Both the position numbers and the translations under genes were made by a program. 64,000 nucleotides of DNA, from the NCBI RefSeq assembly GCF_009754945.1, contig NZ_WPIN01000015.1, forward strand, positions 62,001 to 126,000, in the 5' to 3' direction. Below the pieces are notes generated by a model. That model ran no database searches. It saw nothing but the letters and a program-made list of their open reading frames with translations, and was not told the origin of the DNA. The stretch is from Spirosoma arboris (GTDB taxonomy: Bacteria; Bacteroidota; Bacteroidia; Cytophagales; Spirosomataceae). Positions 24,934 through 34,713 of this stretch are shown one piece after another; the stretch's first letter is position 1; each line of letters begins with the position of its first letter.

Positions 24934-25569
24934 ATGATACGAACAAATCGAAACTGGCTTTGGGCCGGCTTGCTCCCGGTTATGTTATTAGTTGGCTGTG
25001 GCGGAAGTAAAGAAGAAGAGGAAGAAAAAGAGAAAAAAGACGAAGAGTCAGTATCGGCACTTGGAGCAGTAGGAGCCTTAAAAGAAATGGCGAATCAGGC
25101 TGAAGAGCTGAGTAAAAAAGGACCCGTTGCAACGGTCGATTTTCGCTCACTCAAAGAACTACTACCCGCCGATGCAGACGGTCTGGCTCGGAAAGAAGCG
25201 ACCGGCGAAAAAAACGGAGCCGCTGGCTTTACCGTTTCGACCGCAACTGGAAAATATGGAAACGACGACGGTAGCGAAACCATCGAACTATCTCTCATTG
25301 ATGGGGGCGGGTCTGCCATGATGATGGGACTGGCGGCCTGGTCGATGATTGAAGTGGATAAGGAAACCGAAAATGGTTACGAAAAAACCACTAAAATGGG
25401 CGATAATAAAGCGTATGAGAAATACGACAACGCCAATAAAGATGGTGAAATTGCCGTACTGGTCAACAAGCGATTCATTGTGTCAGCCAAGGGACGGGGT
25501 GTCAGCATGGACAAAATAAAAGCAGCCCTCGAAGATGTCGACCTGGATAAATTGGCAGACCTAAAGTAA
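24934..25569 (+). CDS. lipoprotein with Glu/Lys-rich linker, unknown function
   Basis: The 211-residue product has a lipobox L-V-G-C (Cys22) followed by a strongly charged E/K repeat (about 26-37). The globular domain contains G-F-T-V-S-T-A-T-G-K-Y-G-N-D-D-G-S, I-E-L-S-L-I-D-G-G-G-S-A and the C-terminal D-K-I-K-A-A-L-E-D-V-D-L. It resembles a family of Bacteroidota lipoproteins with a transporter- or anti-sigma-like fold, but I cannot name it. Monocistronic; a 30-bp perfect inverted repeat follows. Confidence 0.7.
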   Translation: MIRTNRNWLWAGLLPVMLLVGCGGSKEEEEEKEKKDEESVSALGAVGALKEMANQAEELSKKGPVATVDFRSLKELLPADADGLARKEATGEKNGAAGFTVSTATGKYGNDDGSETIELSLIDGGGSAMMMGLAAWSMIEVDKETENGYEKTTKMGDNKAYEKYDNANKDGEIAVLVNKRFIVSAKGRGVSMDKIKAALEDVDLDKLADLK

Positions 25570-25578
25570 GGAAGGTAT

Positions 25579-25654
25579 TTTAAACGCAAAGGGTGGCACA
25601 AAGAACGCAATGAATATTCTCTTAGCGTTCTTTGTGCCACCCTTTGCGTTTAAA
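25579..25654. repeat. perfect 30-bp inverted repeat between convergent genes
   Basis: The arms at 25579-25608 and 25625-25654 (TTTAAACGCAAAGGGTGGC...) are exact reverse complements around a 16-nt loop. It could serve as a bidirectional terminator for the lipoprotein gene and the kinase gene. Confidence 0.9.
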
Positions 25655-25659
25655 GAAAT

Positions 25660-26607
25660 TTATTCGAAGTCCGAGTAAATCAGTTTCCGATCTACCTTGT
25701 CAGGTAGTGGCCCCTGTCTAGTTAGTTTCATTTTGGCTAAGGCCGCTCCCGCATGCGCACAATTGCCAGGAGCATAACCATCTAAGTACGCGGTTAGGAA
25801 GCCTGCCCAATAGGCATCGCCTGCTCCAGTAACGTCCACAACATCAATCTTTTTGCCGGGTATCCGTGCTTGCTTAGCGCCACCATCATACGAAACCAGG
25901 CTTCCGTTGGGGCCAAGTGTTAAGCAAATAGTTGTTGCTCCCATTTTATGAAAATCGCTTAAAATCCGCTCGGGTGTTTGCGGGGAGCCATAGAGCCGTT
26001 CGGCGTCATCTTCACTTACTTTTACTAACGCGCCAGCTGCAAAATAATCGGTCAGTACACGCCAGGCCTGGTCGCGGTCCGGCCAGATGGTAGGTGCATA
26101 ATTGGCATCAATCGTAACCTGACAACCAGCAGCCTGCGCCCGACGAGCTGCATCGATAATTGTGTCCTGAGCGGGTTGTTGACTCAAGGCAAAGCAGGTC
26201 GTATGAAATAGCTGAGTTTGCGCCAGCAAGGAATCCGGTAATTGTTCTGGTTTGAGTTGACAGTCGGCATGACGATAGGCAACAAAATCGGGCGTACCAG
26301 CCGTTCTGGAAACAAGAACAATTGTTGTAGGTTCAAATGGGTCAGCTGTAATGTATTGGGTATCAACGCCAGATTCTTCAATCTGCCGGACCAGATACTT
26401 CCCAATATTATCATTACCAACGCAGGAAACTAAGGCAATTTTACCCCCTAAACGAGCCATGTTGGTTGCCATATTGGCCGGACTCCCACCTTGGTAGCGT
26501 CGAAAATCCTGTGCATCGAGCAAACTGCTCGACACGTGGTGGCCAATCAAATCGGCAAGTAATTCGCCAACAGAAAGGAGAGCGTATGGACGGGGTGAAT
26601 TTGTCAT
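25660..26607 (-). CDS. PfkB-family carbohydrate kinase, probably fructokinase
   Basis: The 315-residue product has the N-terminal G-G-S-P-A-N-M-A-T-N-M-A-R-L-G-G block and the C-terminal ATP/anion-hole motif D-V-T-G-A-G-D-A-Y-W-A-G-F (catalytic Asp in GAGD). These are the two PfkB signatures. Substrate is inferred: the upstream gene on the same strand is an SLC45-type sugar transporter, which suggests phosphorylation of an imported sugar such as fructose or a sucrose product. Confidence 0.85.
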   Translation of the reverse strand: MTNSPRPYALLSVGELLADLIGHHVSSSLLDAQDFRRYQGGSPANMATNMARLGGKIALVSCVGNDNIGKYLVRQIEESGVDTQYITADPFEPTTIVLVSRTAGTPDFVAYRHADCQLKPEQLPDSLLAQTQLFHTTCFALSQQPAQDTIIDAARRAQAAGCQVTIDANYAPTIWPDRDQAWRVLTDYFAAGALVKVSEDDAERLYGSPQTPERILSDFHKMGATTICLTLGPNGSLVSYDGGAKQARIPGKKIDVVDVTGAGDAYWAGFLTAYLDGYAPGNCAHAGAALAKMKLTRQGPLPDKVDRKLIYSDFE

Positions 26608-26705
26608 GTATAAAAAATGATTCTTATGATTAGCTCGCAGGAATAGCTATTTCGCCGGAAAACTAATCACAAGAACAAAAAGAGCAAATAGAACAGATGT
26701 TAATT

Positions 26706-28235
26706 TCAACCAAGTTCAACGGGTATGGTTTCCTCGTTGGTCTTTCTGGTCTCTTTTACCAGGAAGCAGGAAGCTGCGGCTAGTAACAAACAGATACCTG
26801 CTAGCACAAGGGCGTTGCGCGGGTCATTGCCGAGGATAGGTTCATAATAAAGTGGTACGGTGAGCATGCCAATAAACTGAGGCACACAGATAAAGCCGTT
26901 GAAAATACCCATGTAAACACCCATGCGATTTTTGGGGACCGCGCTCGCCAGCATTAAGTAAGGCATCGACATTATAGACCCCCAGGCTAAACCAATAATG
27001 GTCATACCAGCCAGATAAATAAATTTATCGTTAGACGTAAGGGTCAGGAAAAAGCCCATAGCTCCAATAGTCAGGAACACTGCGTGAGTAGCACGCGCAC
27101 TGCCGATGGCTTTGGCAATTCGAGGTATAAAAATCGAGATCACGGCACAAGAGATGCTGAACATAGCAAAGCAAAGGCCACCCCACTTGGTACCTTCTTC
27201 AAATCCGGCTCTATTCGACACGGTATCGGGCGCATTAAATGCGTATTTAGCTGTTGCGAGCGATAGGTATTGCCACATCAGCGGCAGGCCATACCAAGTA
27301 AAGAATTTCACCCACCAAAGCTGTCGCATAACGGTCGGCATAGCCGAAAGTGATGCCAGAATCTCTTTGAAAATAGGAAGCATCAGTACCAGGTAACCGC
27401 CTGCCAATACGCCTACTCCCCACAATAAACCTGTTACTAAACCACCTATCCGTGCGGCAAAAAAGAAGGCCAGAATGGCACCACCCAAGGCTAACGCCAG
27501 GTGCCAGAATGAAATCGATTTCTTTTCCTCGGCACTAAACTCGTGCTGTTCTTCATGACTTTCGTCGACAGGCGGATACTCTTTCGTTGTTCGTACTGTC
27601 CACAGAACAGAAATCAGGATAGCAGCTGCGCCAATGTAGAACGGGTAACGAACCGAATTAGGAATCCCATTGGCCAGTTGACCTTCTGACATCACCATAG
27701 AAATTCCCAGAAGCGGTAACAGGTACGGCATTAAGTTGGCTAAGGTTTGTCCGAACCCCACCATAAAGGATTGGACGGCAAAGCCTGTTGGCCGCTGCTT
27801 ATCGTTAAGCATATCGCCCACGAAGGCTCGGAAGGGTTCCATCGCGGAGTTTAAGCCTGCATCGAGCATCCACATTAGTCCCGCAGCCATCCAGACATAC
27901 GATGAATTGGGCATCATGATCATGGCTATACTACCGAACAGCGCCCCCGCGAGGATGAAGGGCTTTCGGCGGCCCCAAGTAGGAGACCAGCTTCGATCTG
28001 AGACGGCTCCAATAATTGGCTGGAGCAATAACCCTGTCAGCGGGCCAGCGAGCCAAAGACCTGGAATGGAGGCTTCATCGGCACCCAAGTAGCGATAAAT
28101 TGGACTCATGTTGGCCTGTTGTAGACCAAAGCCATATTGAATCCCCAAAAAGCCGAAACTCATATTCCAGATTTGCCAGAAGCTTAAACTAGGCTTGGCT
28201 GTGGTGGAGGTTTTCTGAACACTTCCCGTTTGCAT
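26706..28235 (-). CDS. MFS sugar transporter, SLC45 / sucrose-type
   Basis: The 509-residue product has 12 predicted transmembrane helices with a soluble loop between helices 6 and 7 (E-S-H-E-E-Q-H-E-F). The N-terminal F-G-L-Q-Q-A-N-M-S-P-I-Y, the G-P-L-T-G-L-L-L-Q-P-I-I-G-A-V-S-D-R-S segment and the W-G-R-R-K-P-F motif after helix 2 are typical of the SLC45/sucrose transporter group. It is cotranscribed with the PfkB kinase 98 bp downstream. The exact sugar is unknown. Confidence 0.88.
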   Translation of the reverse strand: MQTGSVQKTSTTAKPSLSFWQIWNMSFGFLGIQYGFGLQQANMSPIYRYLGADEASIPGLWLAGPLTGLLLQPIIGAVSDRSWSPTWGRRKPFILAGALFGSIAMIMMPNSSYVWMAAGLMWMLDAGLNSAMEPFRAFVGDMLNDKQRPTGFAVQSFMVGFGQTLANLMPYLLPLLGISMVMSEGQLANGIPNSVRYPFYIGAAAILISVLWTVRTTKEYPPVDESHEEQHEFSAEEKKSISFWHLALALGGAILAFFFAARIGGLVTGLLWGVGVLAGGYLVLMLPIFKEILASLSAMPTVMRQLWWVKFFTWYGLPLMWQYLSLATAKYAFNAPDTVSNRAGFEEGTKWGGLCFAMFSISCAVISIFIPRIAKAIGSARATHAVFLTIGAMGFFLTLTSNDKFIYLAGMTIIGLAWGSIMSMPYLMLASAVPKNRMGVYMGIFNGFICVPQFIGMLTVPLYYEPILGNDPRNALVLAGICLLLAAASCFLVKETRKTNEETIPVELG

Positions 28236-28323
28236 GGATTGTTGTATATTTAAACAGTCATCATAGGTTCCTACTGAGTAGTCAACAATAATACGTACTG
28301 ATTTGCAGGATATGGAGATATTC

Positions 28324-28355
28324 TTGTCTTATTTTTTTGAAAAGACGTACTTTTG
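28324..28355 (+). promoter_or_regulatory. promoter with -33 TTG and -7 TACTTTTG, close to the start codon
   Basis: TTG at 28324-28326 and TACTTTTG at 28348-28355 are 24 nt apart, the same spacing as in the strong promoter at 37502-37533. The ATG of the Omp85 gene follows at 28359, so the transcript may begin at or next to the start codon. Confidence 0.55.
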
Positions 28356-28358
28356 AGA

Positions 28359-29795
28359 ATGATTCCGAAAACGTGGCCGACCGTCATCCTGGTGCTAACG
28401 GTGTTTCTGTTGTCTTCTCAACAAGCCTTTGCAATTTTCCCGATTGACTCGACTCAGAAAATTCTTATACGTTCTGTAACCCTCAGAGGGAACTACCGTA
28501 CGCGTGACCGGATTATTCTTCGCGAAATGACACTCCGTGCCGGAGACTCGGTTCGACTGTCCGATTTACCCGGTCGCATTGCCTGGGATCAACGTAATAT
28601 TAATAACACGACGTTGTTCGTGACGGTTGATATTGGTACGCAACTTATACCATCGTCTGACTCAACCCAACTGGCTCAACTCGATCTTACCGTGACCATG
28701 AAGGAGCGATGGTATTTCGTCGCCTATCCGGTTTTTGATCTGGCCGACCGAAATTTTAATGAATGGTGGTATGACAGGGGCCACGACTTTAGTCGGGTCA
28801 TTTACGGAGGGCATCTGAGCTATCGCAATGTAACGGGCAATAATGATAAGCTTCAGATAGCGTTTGAGAGGGGCTTTCTCCAACGTACAGTTTTGTCGTA
28901 TTCCAAACCATACATTGATCGGGCGCAAAAAATTGGCTTGCGGGTCGATGTGGGCTATATGACCAACAAAGAAATCCCATACCGTACACAGTTTGATAAG
29001 TGGGTATACATAAAATCGGAGGAGACACTCCGTGAACGAGCGTATGCCGCCCTTACCCTGACGCATCGACGCGGACTCTATCACTACCACACCTTCGACA
29101 CGCGCTACACCCGCTACTCCATTGCCGATACGATTGCCCGACTTAATCCTGACTATTTTTTGGACAGTCGCACGAATTTGCAATTTATGGCGCTGACCTA
29201 CAGCTATCGGTACGACCGGCGTGATAATGTAGTTTACCCGCTTCAGGGAACGTTGATTTCGGGAGGGGTAGGCGTCTCTGGTATCTTGCCAAGTGATAAT
29301 TTCCATTTTCTGGATATCTCCGCATCGGCTACCCGCTATTGGGCATTAGGTGGGCATTTCTATTATGCTGGAAGTTTACGTGGACGATCGACCTGGCCTA
29401 CGCGCCAGCCGTATTTTAGCTTGCGTGGATTGGGAAGTGCGACTGATATGGTACGGGGTTATGAACTGTATGTAGTGGATGGCCAACGAACCGCTATTTG
29501 GCGGAATAGCCTTCGCTATCAGTTATTTAATGTTCGTAAACAACTTAACTGGTTGCACGTTCGGCAATTCAATACAGTACCAGTTGCTGCCTACCTGACA
29601 GTTTTTGCCGATGCAGGCTATGTGCATAGTACAGTGGCTGAACAATACCAAAGCTTATTAGCTAACAAGCTTCTGGCCGGTACAGGATTAAGCCTTGATG
29701 TTGTGAGTTTTTACAATCTGGTTTTCCGCTTCAGCGGAACAATCAACGCACAGGGCAAGACAGGATTTTTCTTCAATCTGGCGCAGGAGTTGTAA
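28359..29795 (+). CDS. Omp85/BamA-TamA family outer membrane protein with one POTRA-like domain
   Basis: Start at the ATG at 28359; a TTG six bases upstream lies inside the promoter box. The roughly 478-residue product has a signal peptide (Q-A-F-A), then a POTRA-like segment (I-L-I-R-S-V-T-L-R-G-N-Y-R-T-R-D to about residue 110). A beta-barrel follows with the lid-loop motif M-V-R-G-Y-E-L-Y. With a single POTRA it is not BamA itself; it may insert or export a specific substrate. Monocistronic. Confidence 0.85.
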   Translation: MIPKTWPTVILVLTVFLLSSQQAFAIFPIDSTQKILIRSVTLRGNYRTRDRIILREMTLRAGDSVRLSDLPGRIAWDQRNINNTTLFVTVDIGTQLIPSSDSTQLAQLDLTVTMKERWYFVAYPVFDLADRNFNEWWYDRGHDFSRVIYGGHLSYRNVTGNNDKLQIAFERGFLQRTVLSYSKPYIDRAQKIGLRVDVGYMTNKEIPYRTQFDKWVYIKSEETLRERAYAALTLTHRRGLYHYHTFDTRYTRYSIADTIARLNPDYFLDSRTNLQFMALTYSYRYDRRDNVVYPLQGTLISGGVGVSGILPSDNFHFLDISASATRYWALGGHFYYAGSLRGRSTWPTRQPYFSLRGLGSATDMVRGYELYVVDGQRTAIWRNSLRYQLFNVRKQLNWLHVRQFNTVPVAAYLTVFADAGYVHSTVAEQYQSLLANKLLAGTGLSLDVVSFYNLVFRFSGTINAQGKTGFFFNLAQEL

Positions 29796-29960
29796 GGCAA
29801 TCCACTCATCAAATTCTTTGCACAACTTATCGGTCTTATAACCGAAAAATATGTGCTTGTCGGTACTGGTCGTAGACTACCCTATGCATTGATCGTTCTA
29901 CTGCTGAAACGTATGAATTGCAAGCTCGGGCAATGACCCGTAGACAAGAAATAAGTGCTG

Positions 29961-29992
29961 TGAGTAGCGCGGCTTTCCAGCCGCGCTACTCA
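29961..29992. repeat. GC-rich perfect hairpin upstream of the ABC exporter
   Basis: TGAGTAGCGCGGCT (29961-29974) and its reverse complement (29979-29992) surround a 4-nt loop. The gap 29796-30053 holds nothing else that I recognise. Only short T runs follow, so it may be a weak terminator for the Omp85 gene. Confidence 0.8.
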
Positions 29993-30053
29993 TAATTTCC
30001 TTACCTTTGTTCTAACCTTCACCTGAGCCCAAAGCGTCGCCTTGGGCATTATT

Positions 30054-31808
30054 ATGGATAAAGCTATGCCGCAAAAAGAAGCCCCTAAAAAGACTTCACC
30101 GTCTTTGTTGAGCCTGCTAAAGCCGTATTCCAGAATGATTCTGCTGCTGATTCTATTTGCCTTGATCAGTAATGGAATTAACCTGCTTCTACCGATGCTT
30201 ATCTCGCACGGTATTGATGATTATTCAGTTGGTAAATTTGTGCTACGAACCATTGTCATCGAATTTTTGGTGGCAACACTATTCATTTTCGTCTTCACTT
30301 ACCTGCAAAGTGTTGTTCAAACCTACGCTTCTGAGCGTGTAGCCCGAGATTTACGTACACAATTAGCCGCCAAAATTTCAAGACAGAGTTTCACCTACAT
30401 TCAGCAGACAAACCCGTCGAAATTACTGACAAACCTGACTTCGGATATTGATTCGATCAAGATGTTTGTCTCGCAGGCTATTGTCTCCATTGTTTCATCA
30501 CTCTGCATCATTATAGGAGCCAGTATTCTGCTCATTAGCATCAACTGGAAACTGGCACTGGCCGTTCTGACTATTGTTCCCATTATTGGTGTTACGTTTT
30601 ACCTGTTACTCAAAAAAGTGCGCGTATTGTTCATGCGTAGCCGCGAAGTAATTGACTGGCTTAATAAAGTCATCAACGAAAGCATTCTCGGCTCAGCGTT
30701 GATTCGGGTCATTAATTCGCAACAACTGGAATACGACAAATTTCTGGCCGCCAATACCAACGCGAAAGATTTGGGTATAAGTATTTTACGTTTGTTCGCG
30801 GCTCTGATTCCGGTTATCAGTTTCACGGCTAACATGGCGGGTTTAACTATTCTGGTGTTGGGTGGGCATTTTGTCATTACAGGTAGCATGTCGCTGGGCG
30901 ATTTTGCCGCCTTTAACAGCTATCTCGCTTTGCTGATTTTTCCGATCATTGTCATTGGGTTTATGAGTAACGTTATTGCCCAGTCATCTGCCTCATTCGA
31001 GCGAATCAATGCCGTATTACAAGCGCCCGAAACAACCCAAACCGGTACTGTAGAAGCTACGCTTAAGGGCGACGTTGAGCTCAAAAACGTATCGATGTAT
31101 TACGGCGATAAACCCGCTCTTAAAGACGTTTCGTTTTTCGTAAAAGCAGGCACTCGAACGGCTATTGTAGGCCCAACCGCAGCCGGAAAAAGCCAGCTAC
31201 TGTTTTTGTTGACCAGCTTACTAAAGCCAACCTCGGGGACAATCGAGTACGATGGTAGACCTATTGATATGTACGACGAAGAGGCCTTCCATCAGCAGGT
31301 TGGTTTTGTCTTTCAGGATAGTATTATGTTCAACCTGAGCCTTCGCGAAAACATTGCGTTCAGCGAAACTGTGACGGATGAGTCGCTAAAAAAAGCCATC
31401 GATACGGCCGAGTTACATGACTTTGTTGAGTCACTTCCCAACAAACTTCAAACGCTTGTTTCAGAACGGGGAGCCAGTTTATCGGGAGGCCAAAAGCAGC
31501 GAATTATGCTGGCTCGTGCATTGGCACTTAACCCTAAAGTTTTGCTATTGGATGATTTTACGGCACGGGTTGATTCCAATACCGAGCAGAAAATTCTGGC
31601 TGGTGTTCAACAAAATTATCCCGGCCTAACGCTGTTATCGGTAACGCAGAAGATTGCGCCTGTAGAAGATTATGAGCAGATTATCCTGCTTATGGAAGGT
31701 GAAATTATTGCCAAAGGTACCCATCCCGAACTGATGACTACTAGTCCCGAATACGTTCAGATTTATCAGTCGCAACGCAGCACCAGCCAGTATGAACTAC
31801 GATCTTAA
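30054..31808 (+). CDS. ABC exporter half-transporter with the non-canonical ATP site
   Basis: Start at the ATG at 30054; an upstream in-frame TTG is less likely. About 584 residues: a six-helix exporter membrane domain (about 20-310), then an ATPase domain. Walker A is G-P-T-A-A-G-K-S (about 374), the signature L-S-G-G-Q-K-Q is intact (about 477), but Walker B ends L-L-L-D-D where Glu is expected, and the H-loop His is Gln (V-T-Q-K-I). These changes mark the degenerate-site half of a heterodimeric exporter of the TM287/288 type. The partner overlaps its 3' end by 17 bp. Confidence 0.92.
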   Translation: MDKAMPQKEAPKKTSPSLLSLLKPYSRMILLLILFALISNGINLLLPMLISHGIDDYSVGKFVLRTIVIEFLVATLFIFVFTYLQSVVQTYASERVARDLRTQLAAKISRQSFTYIQQTNPSKLLTNLTSDIDSIKMFVSQAIVSIVSSLCIIIGASILLISINWKLALAVLTIVPIIGVTFYLLLKKVRVLFMRSREVIDWLNKVINESILGSALIRVINSQQLEYDKFLAANTNAKDLGISILRLFAALIPVISFTANMAGLTILVLGGHFVITGSMSLGDFAAFNSYLALLIFPIIVIGFMSNVIAQSSASFERINAVLQAPETTQTGTVEATLKGDVELKNVSMYYGDKPALKDVSFFVKAGTRTAIVGPTAAGKSQLLFLLTSLLKPTSGTIEYDGRPIDMYDEEAFHQQVGFVFQDSIMFNLSLRENIAFSETVTDESLKKAIDTAELHDFVESLPNKLQTLVSERGASLSGGQKQRIMLARALALNPKVLLLDDFTARVDSNTEQKILAGVQQNYPGLTLLSVTQKIAPVEDYEQIILLMEGEIIAKGTHPELMTTSPEYVQIYQSQRSTSQYELRS

Positions 31809-33555
31809 TCAGGCGACCGGTCAGAAAGAGGAAAAAAACGCCACCTACAAAGCCCTCCGGAAACTACTGACCCTTATCGAAGATGAACGCCCAACCTTGA
31901 TTCTGGCGTTTGTTGCCATTCTGGTCAATTCTGGCTTGACTCTGGTTGGGCCAATGCTGATTGGTCATACCATCGACAAGTACATTCAGACAAAGCAGTA
32001 TGACGGCGTTTTACGAAATGCAGGCTTTCTGATCTGTATTTATGTCGTTGCGTTCGGGACCAATTATCTGCAAACCCGTATGATGGGTGAGGTAGGGCAG
32101 CGCACGCTGTTTCGGCTTCGTAATGCCGTGTTTAATAAATTACAGGAATTGCCGGTCGCGTTCTTTAATCAGAACAAAGCGGGTGACCTGATCTCTCGAA
32201 TCAACAATGACACCGACAAACTAAATCAGTTTTTTTCGCAGTCACTGATGCAGTTCGTAGGTAGCATTTTTATTATGCTCGGAGCGGGTCTGTTTCTGTT
32301 GTTCATCGATTTGCCACTGGGAGCCGCATCACTGTCGCCAGCTATCCTGATGTGGATTTTTACAACACTGACTTCGGCCTGGGTGAAACAAAAGAATGCC
32401 AGTAACCTCAAAAGTGTTGGTAACCTAAGTGCCGAAATTCAGGAAAGCCTGAACAATTTCAAGGTCGTTATCGCCTTTAACCGACGAGATTATTTCAGAA
32501 AGCGCTTTGATGAAGCGAATCAGCAAAGCTACAAAACGGCCATCGGAGCTGGGTTGGCAAACAATGTTATGGCGCCTGTTATCGGCATGGTGGCCAATTT
32601 CGGCCAATTGATTGTGCTGACGTTCGGTATTTACCTGATCTCAACTGGCCACTTTACTATTGGACTGCTGATTAGCTTTCTGTCGTATGTAAATAATTTT
32701 TACAACCCATTGCGGCAGCTGGCTGCTTTGTGGACAAATTTTCAGGTGGCACTGGCCGGTTGGGATCGCATCTCGCACATGCTGGCGTTGCAAACGAACC
32801 TGACAACTGTCGAGAATCCCTTAACGCTACCGACGACTGCACTGCTATCGTTTCAACATGTGTCGTTCAGCTACCCAAATGGGCAGGAAGTGCTGCACAA
32901 TATTAATTTTGATTTAGAACGGGGTAAAACGTATGCGCTGGTTGGGCCAACTGGGGGAGGGAAAACGACTACAGCTTCACTAATTGCCCGATTATACGAC
33001 CCTACCAGCGGAACAGTGTTGCTGGATGGGAAAGACATTCGCTCGTATAAACCCGAAGAGCGTACTCGTAAAATTGGCTTTATTTTACAAGAGCCGTTTC
33101 TATTTACAGGTACAGTACGCGAGAATATTTTGTATGGCAATGAGCAGTACCAAGGCCATTCCAACGAACAATTGGCCGAAGTAATTCATAAGGCAAACCT
33201 GGAAGGGTTGCTGGAACGATTCGACGATGGGTTAGATACGAAAGTTCAGGCAAGTGGCGATGCTATCAGCTTGGGTCAGAAACAACTTATTGCTTTTATG
33301 CGGGCCGTTTTGCGCAACCCGGAATTATTGATTCTGGACGAAGCCACCGCCAATATCGACACTGTTACGGAGCAATTACTGGAAGAAATTCTGCAAAATT
33401 TGCCCGAAACGACCACCCGAATTATCATTGCGCACCGATTGAACACAATCGAAAGCGCCGACGAGATATTCTTCATTAACTCAGGGCAGGTGACGAGAGC
33501 AGGTTCACTCAATGATGCAGTTGATATGCTCCTGCATGACAAACGAACGAGTTAG
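31792..33555 (+). CDS. ABC exporter half-transporter with the canonical Walker B and H-loop
   Basis: The 587-residue product has the same layout as its upstream partner. Walker A is G-P-T-G-G-G-K-T-T (about 384), Walker B is L-L-I-L-D-E-A-T-A-N-I-D with the catalytic Glu, and the H-loop is I-I-I-A-H-R-L. The signature motif is degenerate (I-S-L-G-Q-K-Q). The defects of the two halves are complementary, as expected for one consensus and one degenerate ATP site. Substrate unknown (drugs or lipids are typical). The start overlaps the end of the first gene, so translation is coupled. Confidence 0.93.
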   Translation: MNYDLNQATGQKEEKNATYKALRKLLTLIEDERPTLILAFVAILVNSGLTLVGPMLIGHTIDKYIQTKQYDGVLRNAGFLICIYVVAFGTNYLQTRMMGEVGQRTLFRLRNAVFNKLQELPVAFFNQNKAGDLISRINNDTDKLNQFFSQSLMQFVGSIFIMLGAGLFLLFIDLPLGAASLSPAILMWIFTTLTSAWVKQKNASNLKSVGNLSAEIQESLNNFKVVIAFNRRDYFRKRFDEANQQSYKTAIGAGLANNVMAPVIGMVANFGQLIVLTFGIYLISTGHFTIGLLISFLSYVNNFYNPLRQLAALWTNFQVALAGWDRISHMLALQTNLTTVENPLTLPTTALLSFQHVSFSYPNGQEVLHNINFDLERGKTYALVGPTGGGKTTTASLIARLYDPTSGTVLLDGKDIRSYKPEERTRKIGFILQEPFLFTGTVRENILYGNEQYQGHSNEQLAEVIHKANLEGLLERFDDGLDTKVQASGDAISLGQKQLIAFMRAVLRNPELLILDEATANIDTVTEQLLEEILQNLPETTTRIIIAHRLNTIESADEIFFINSGQVTRAGSLNDAVDMLLHDKRTS

Positions 33556-33563
33556 CCGTTGAA

Positions 33564-34496
33564 TCAGGCAGTTACCTGGACTTCTATCTTGTCGGAGGCT
33601 TTCTGCTGTTTTTTCTCTTCAGCAATTTTTATGGGGCTACCGAAAATATAAAACAGCTTCTTTCGAATTCCCTTCGCTCGTCTAACGTCATTAACCATAT
33701 CAGTGAGTTCATGGAAGTTGATGAAAATTGGATTCGCTTTGTTCGGGATATTTGTCGTGATGCCGTAGATAACAGGCTCACCCTCAGGCTCAAATGTGCC
33801 AAATAAACGATCCCAGACAATAAAGGTTGCGCCAAAGTTTTTGTCGATGTAGTGCTCCTGCGAACCGTGGTGTACTCGATGATTAGAGGGTGTGGCAAAG
33901 ATGTATTCAACCCAGGCAGGCATCCGGCGAATGTATTCTGTATGTACCCAGAACTGGAATAACACGGCGATCTGATTGGTTACGAAGAAAATAATGGGGT
34001 GAAAGCCCATGAATGCCACGGGTAGAAAGAACACAATTTTGAGGTGTTGTATCCAACTTAATCGGTAGGAAACCGTTAGGTTGTAAAATTCGCCCGAGTG
34101 GTGTACAATGTGTGTAGCCCACCAAAAACGTTGTTCGTGCGAGACCCGATGAGCCCAGTAGCTGAAAAAGTCATAAATGATGTAACACGGAATTAACGTC
34201 CACCATTGCAATTCCATGCGCCAGGGAATTAGATTATAAATCCAGATGCATAGGTAAAGCAAACCTAGTTTGAGAGCCGCTGTAACTACCAAATTCCCCA
34301 GACCGACCAAAATAGACCCAATTGTTTCCTTTTTCTCGTAGAACTCTTTCTCCTGATAATAGGTAACGGCCATTTCGATAGCCGTGAAAAATAACATGAC
34401 GGGAACAGCCCACAGAATTATATTGGGGATGTTTTTTTCAATAACATGTACGTCGTTAAAGGGAATTTTGCTGGCACCGAATAGAGAAAAAGGCAT
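33564..34496 (-). CDS. sterol-desaturase / fatty-acid hydroxylase family membrane enzyme
   Basis: Start at the ATG at 34496 (an in-frame TTG lies 18 bp upstream). About 310 residues with 4-5 transmembrane helices. The histidine clusters of the di-iron site are visible: H-R-V-S-H, H-I-V-H-H-S-G-E-F-Y-N and H-R-V-H-H-G-S-Q-E-H-Y-I-D-K-N-F. These membrane enzymes hydroxylate or desaturate lipids, carotenoids or sphingolipid-like chains. The substrate is unknown. Convergent with the ABC exporter, with an 8-bp gap. Confidence 0.9.
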   Translation of the reverse strand: MPFSLFGASKIPFNDVHVIEKNIPNIILWAVPVMLFFTAIEMAVTYYQEKEFYEKKETIGSILVGLGNLVVTAALKLGLLYLCIWIYNLIPWRMELQWWTLIPCYIIYDFFSYWAHRVSHEQRFWWATHIVHHSGEFYNLTVSYRLSWIQHLKIVFFLPVAFMGFHPIIFFVTNQIAVLFQFWVHTEYIRRMPAWVEYIFATPSNHRVHHGSQEHYIDKNFGATFIVWDRLFGTFEPEGEPVIYGITTNIPNKANPIFINFHELTDMVNDVRRAKGIRKKLFYIFGSPIKIAEEKKQQKASDKIEVQVTA

Positions 34497-34686
34497 GATA
34501 GCAGCGATTCGCAATGCGTGTTATATGATCGTTTAACTACATTTTTTTTGGTTCAGTTTTCCAATACAGATTATTGGTGGATTAGTATAAAATTAAATTC
34601 ATAAAGTTCTATGTTGGCATCAAGCCTATAGCTTTTTTGTACGCGTTGATCGTAATGCAGCCCAATGGCAAATCAGACTGATACAT

Positions 34687-34694
34687 TACTTTTG
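34687..34694 (+). promoter_or_regulatory. candidate -7 box TACTTTTG
   Basis: It matches TAnnTTTG and lies 20 nt before the start of the lipoprotein gene at 34714. No clear -33 TTG was found. Confidence 0.45.
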
Positions 34695-34713
34695 CGAAGC
34701 TAACCTCACAAGT

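Noticed and set aside
28662..29306. 214-codon minus-strand open frame
   Set aside because: It is antisense to the Omp85 gene, with no recognisable motif.
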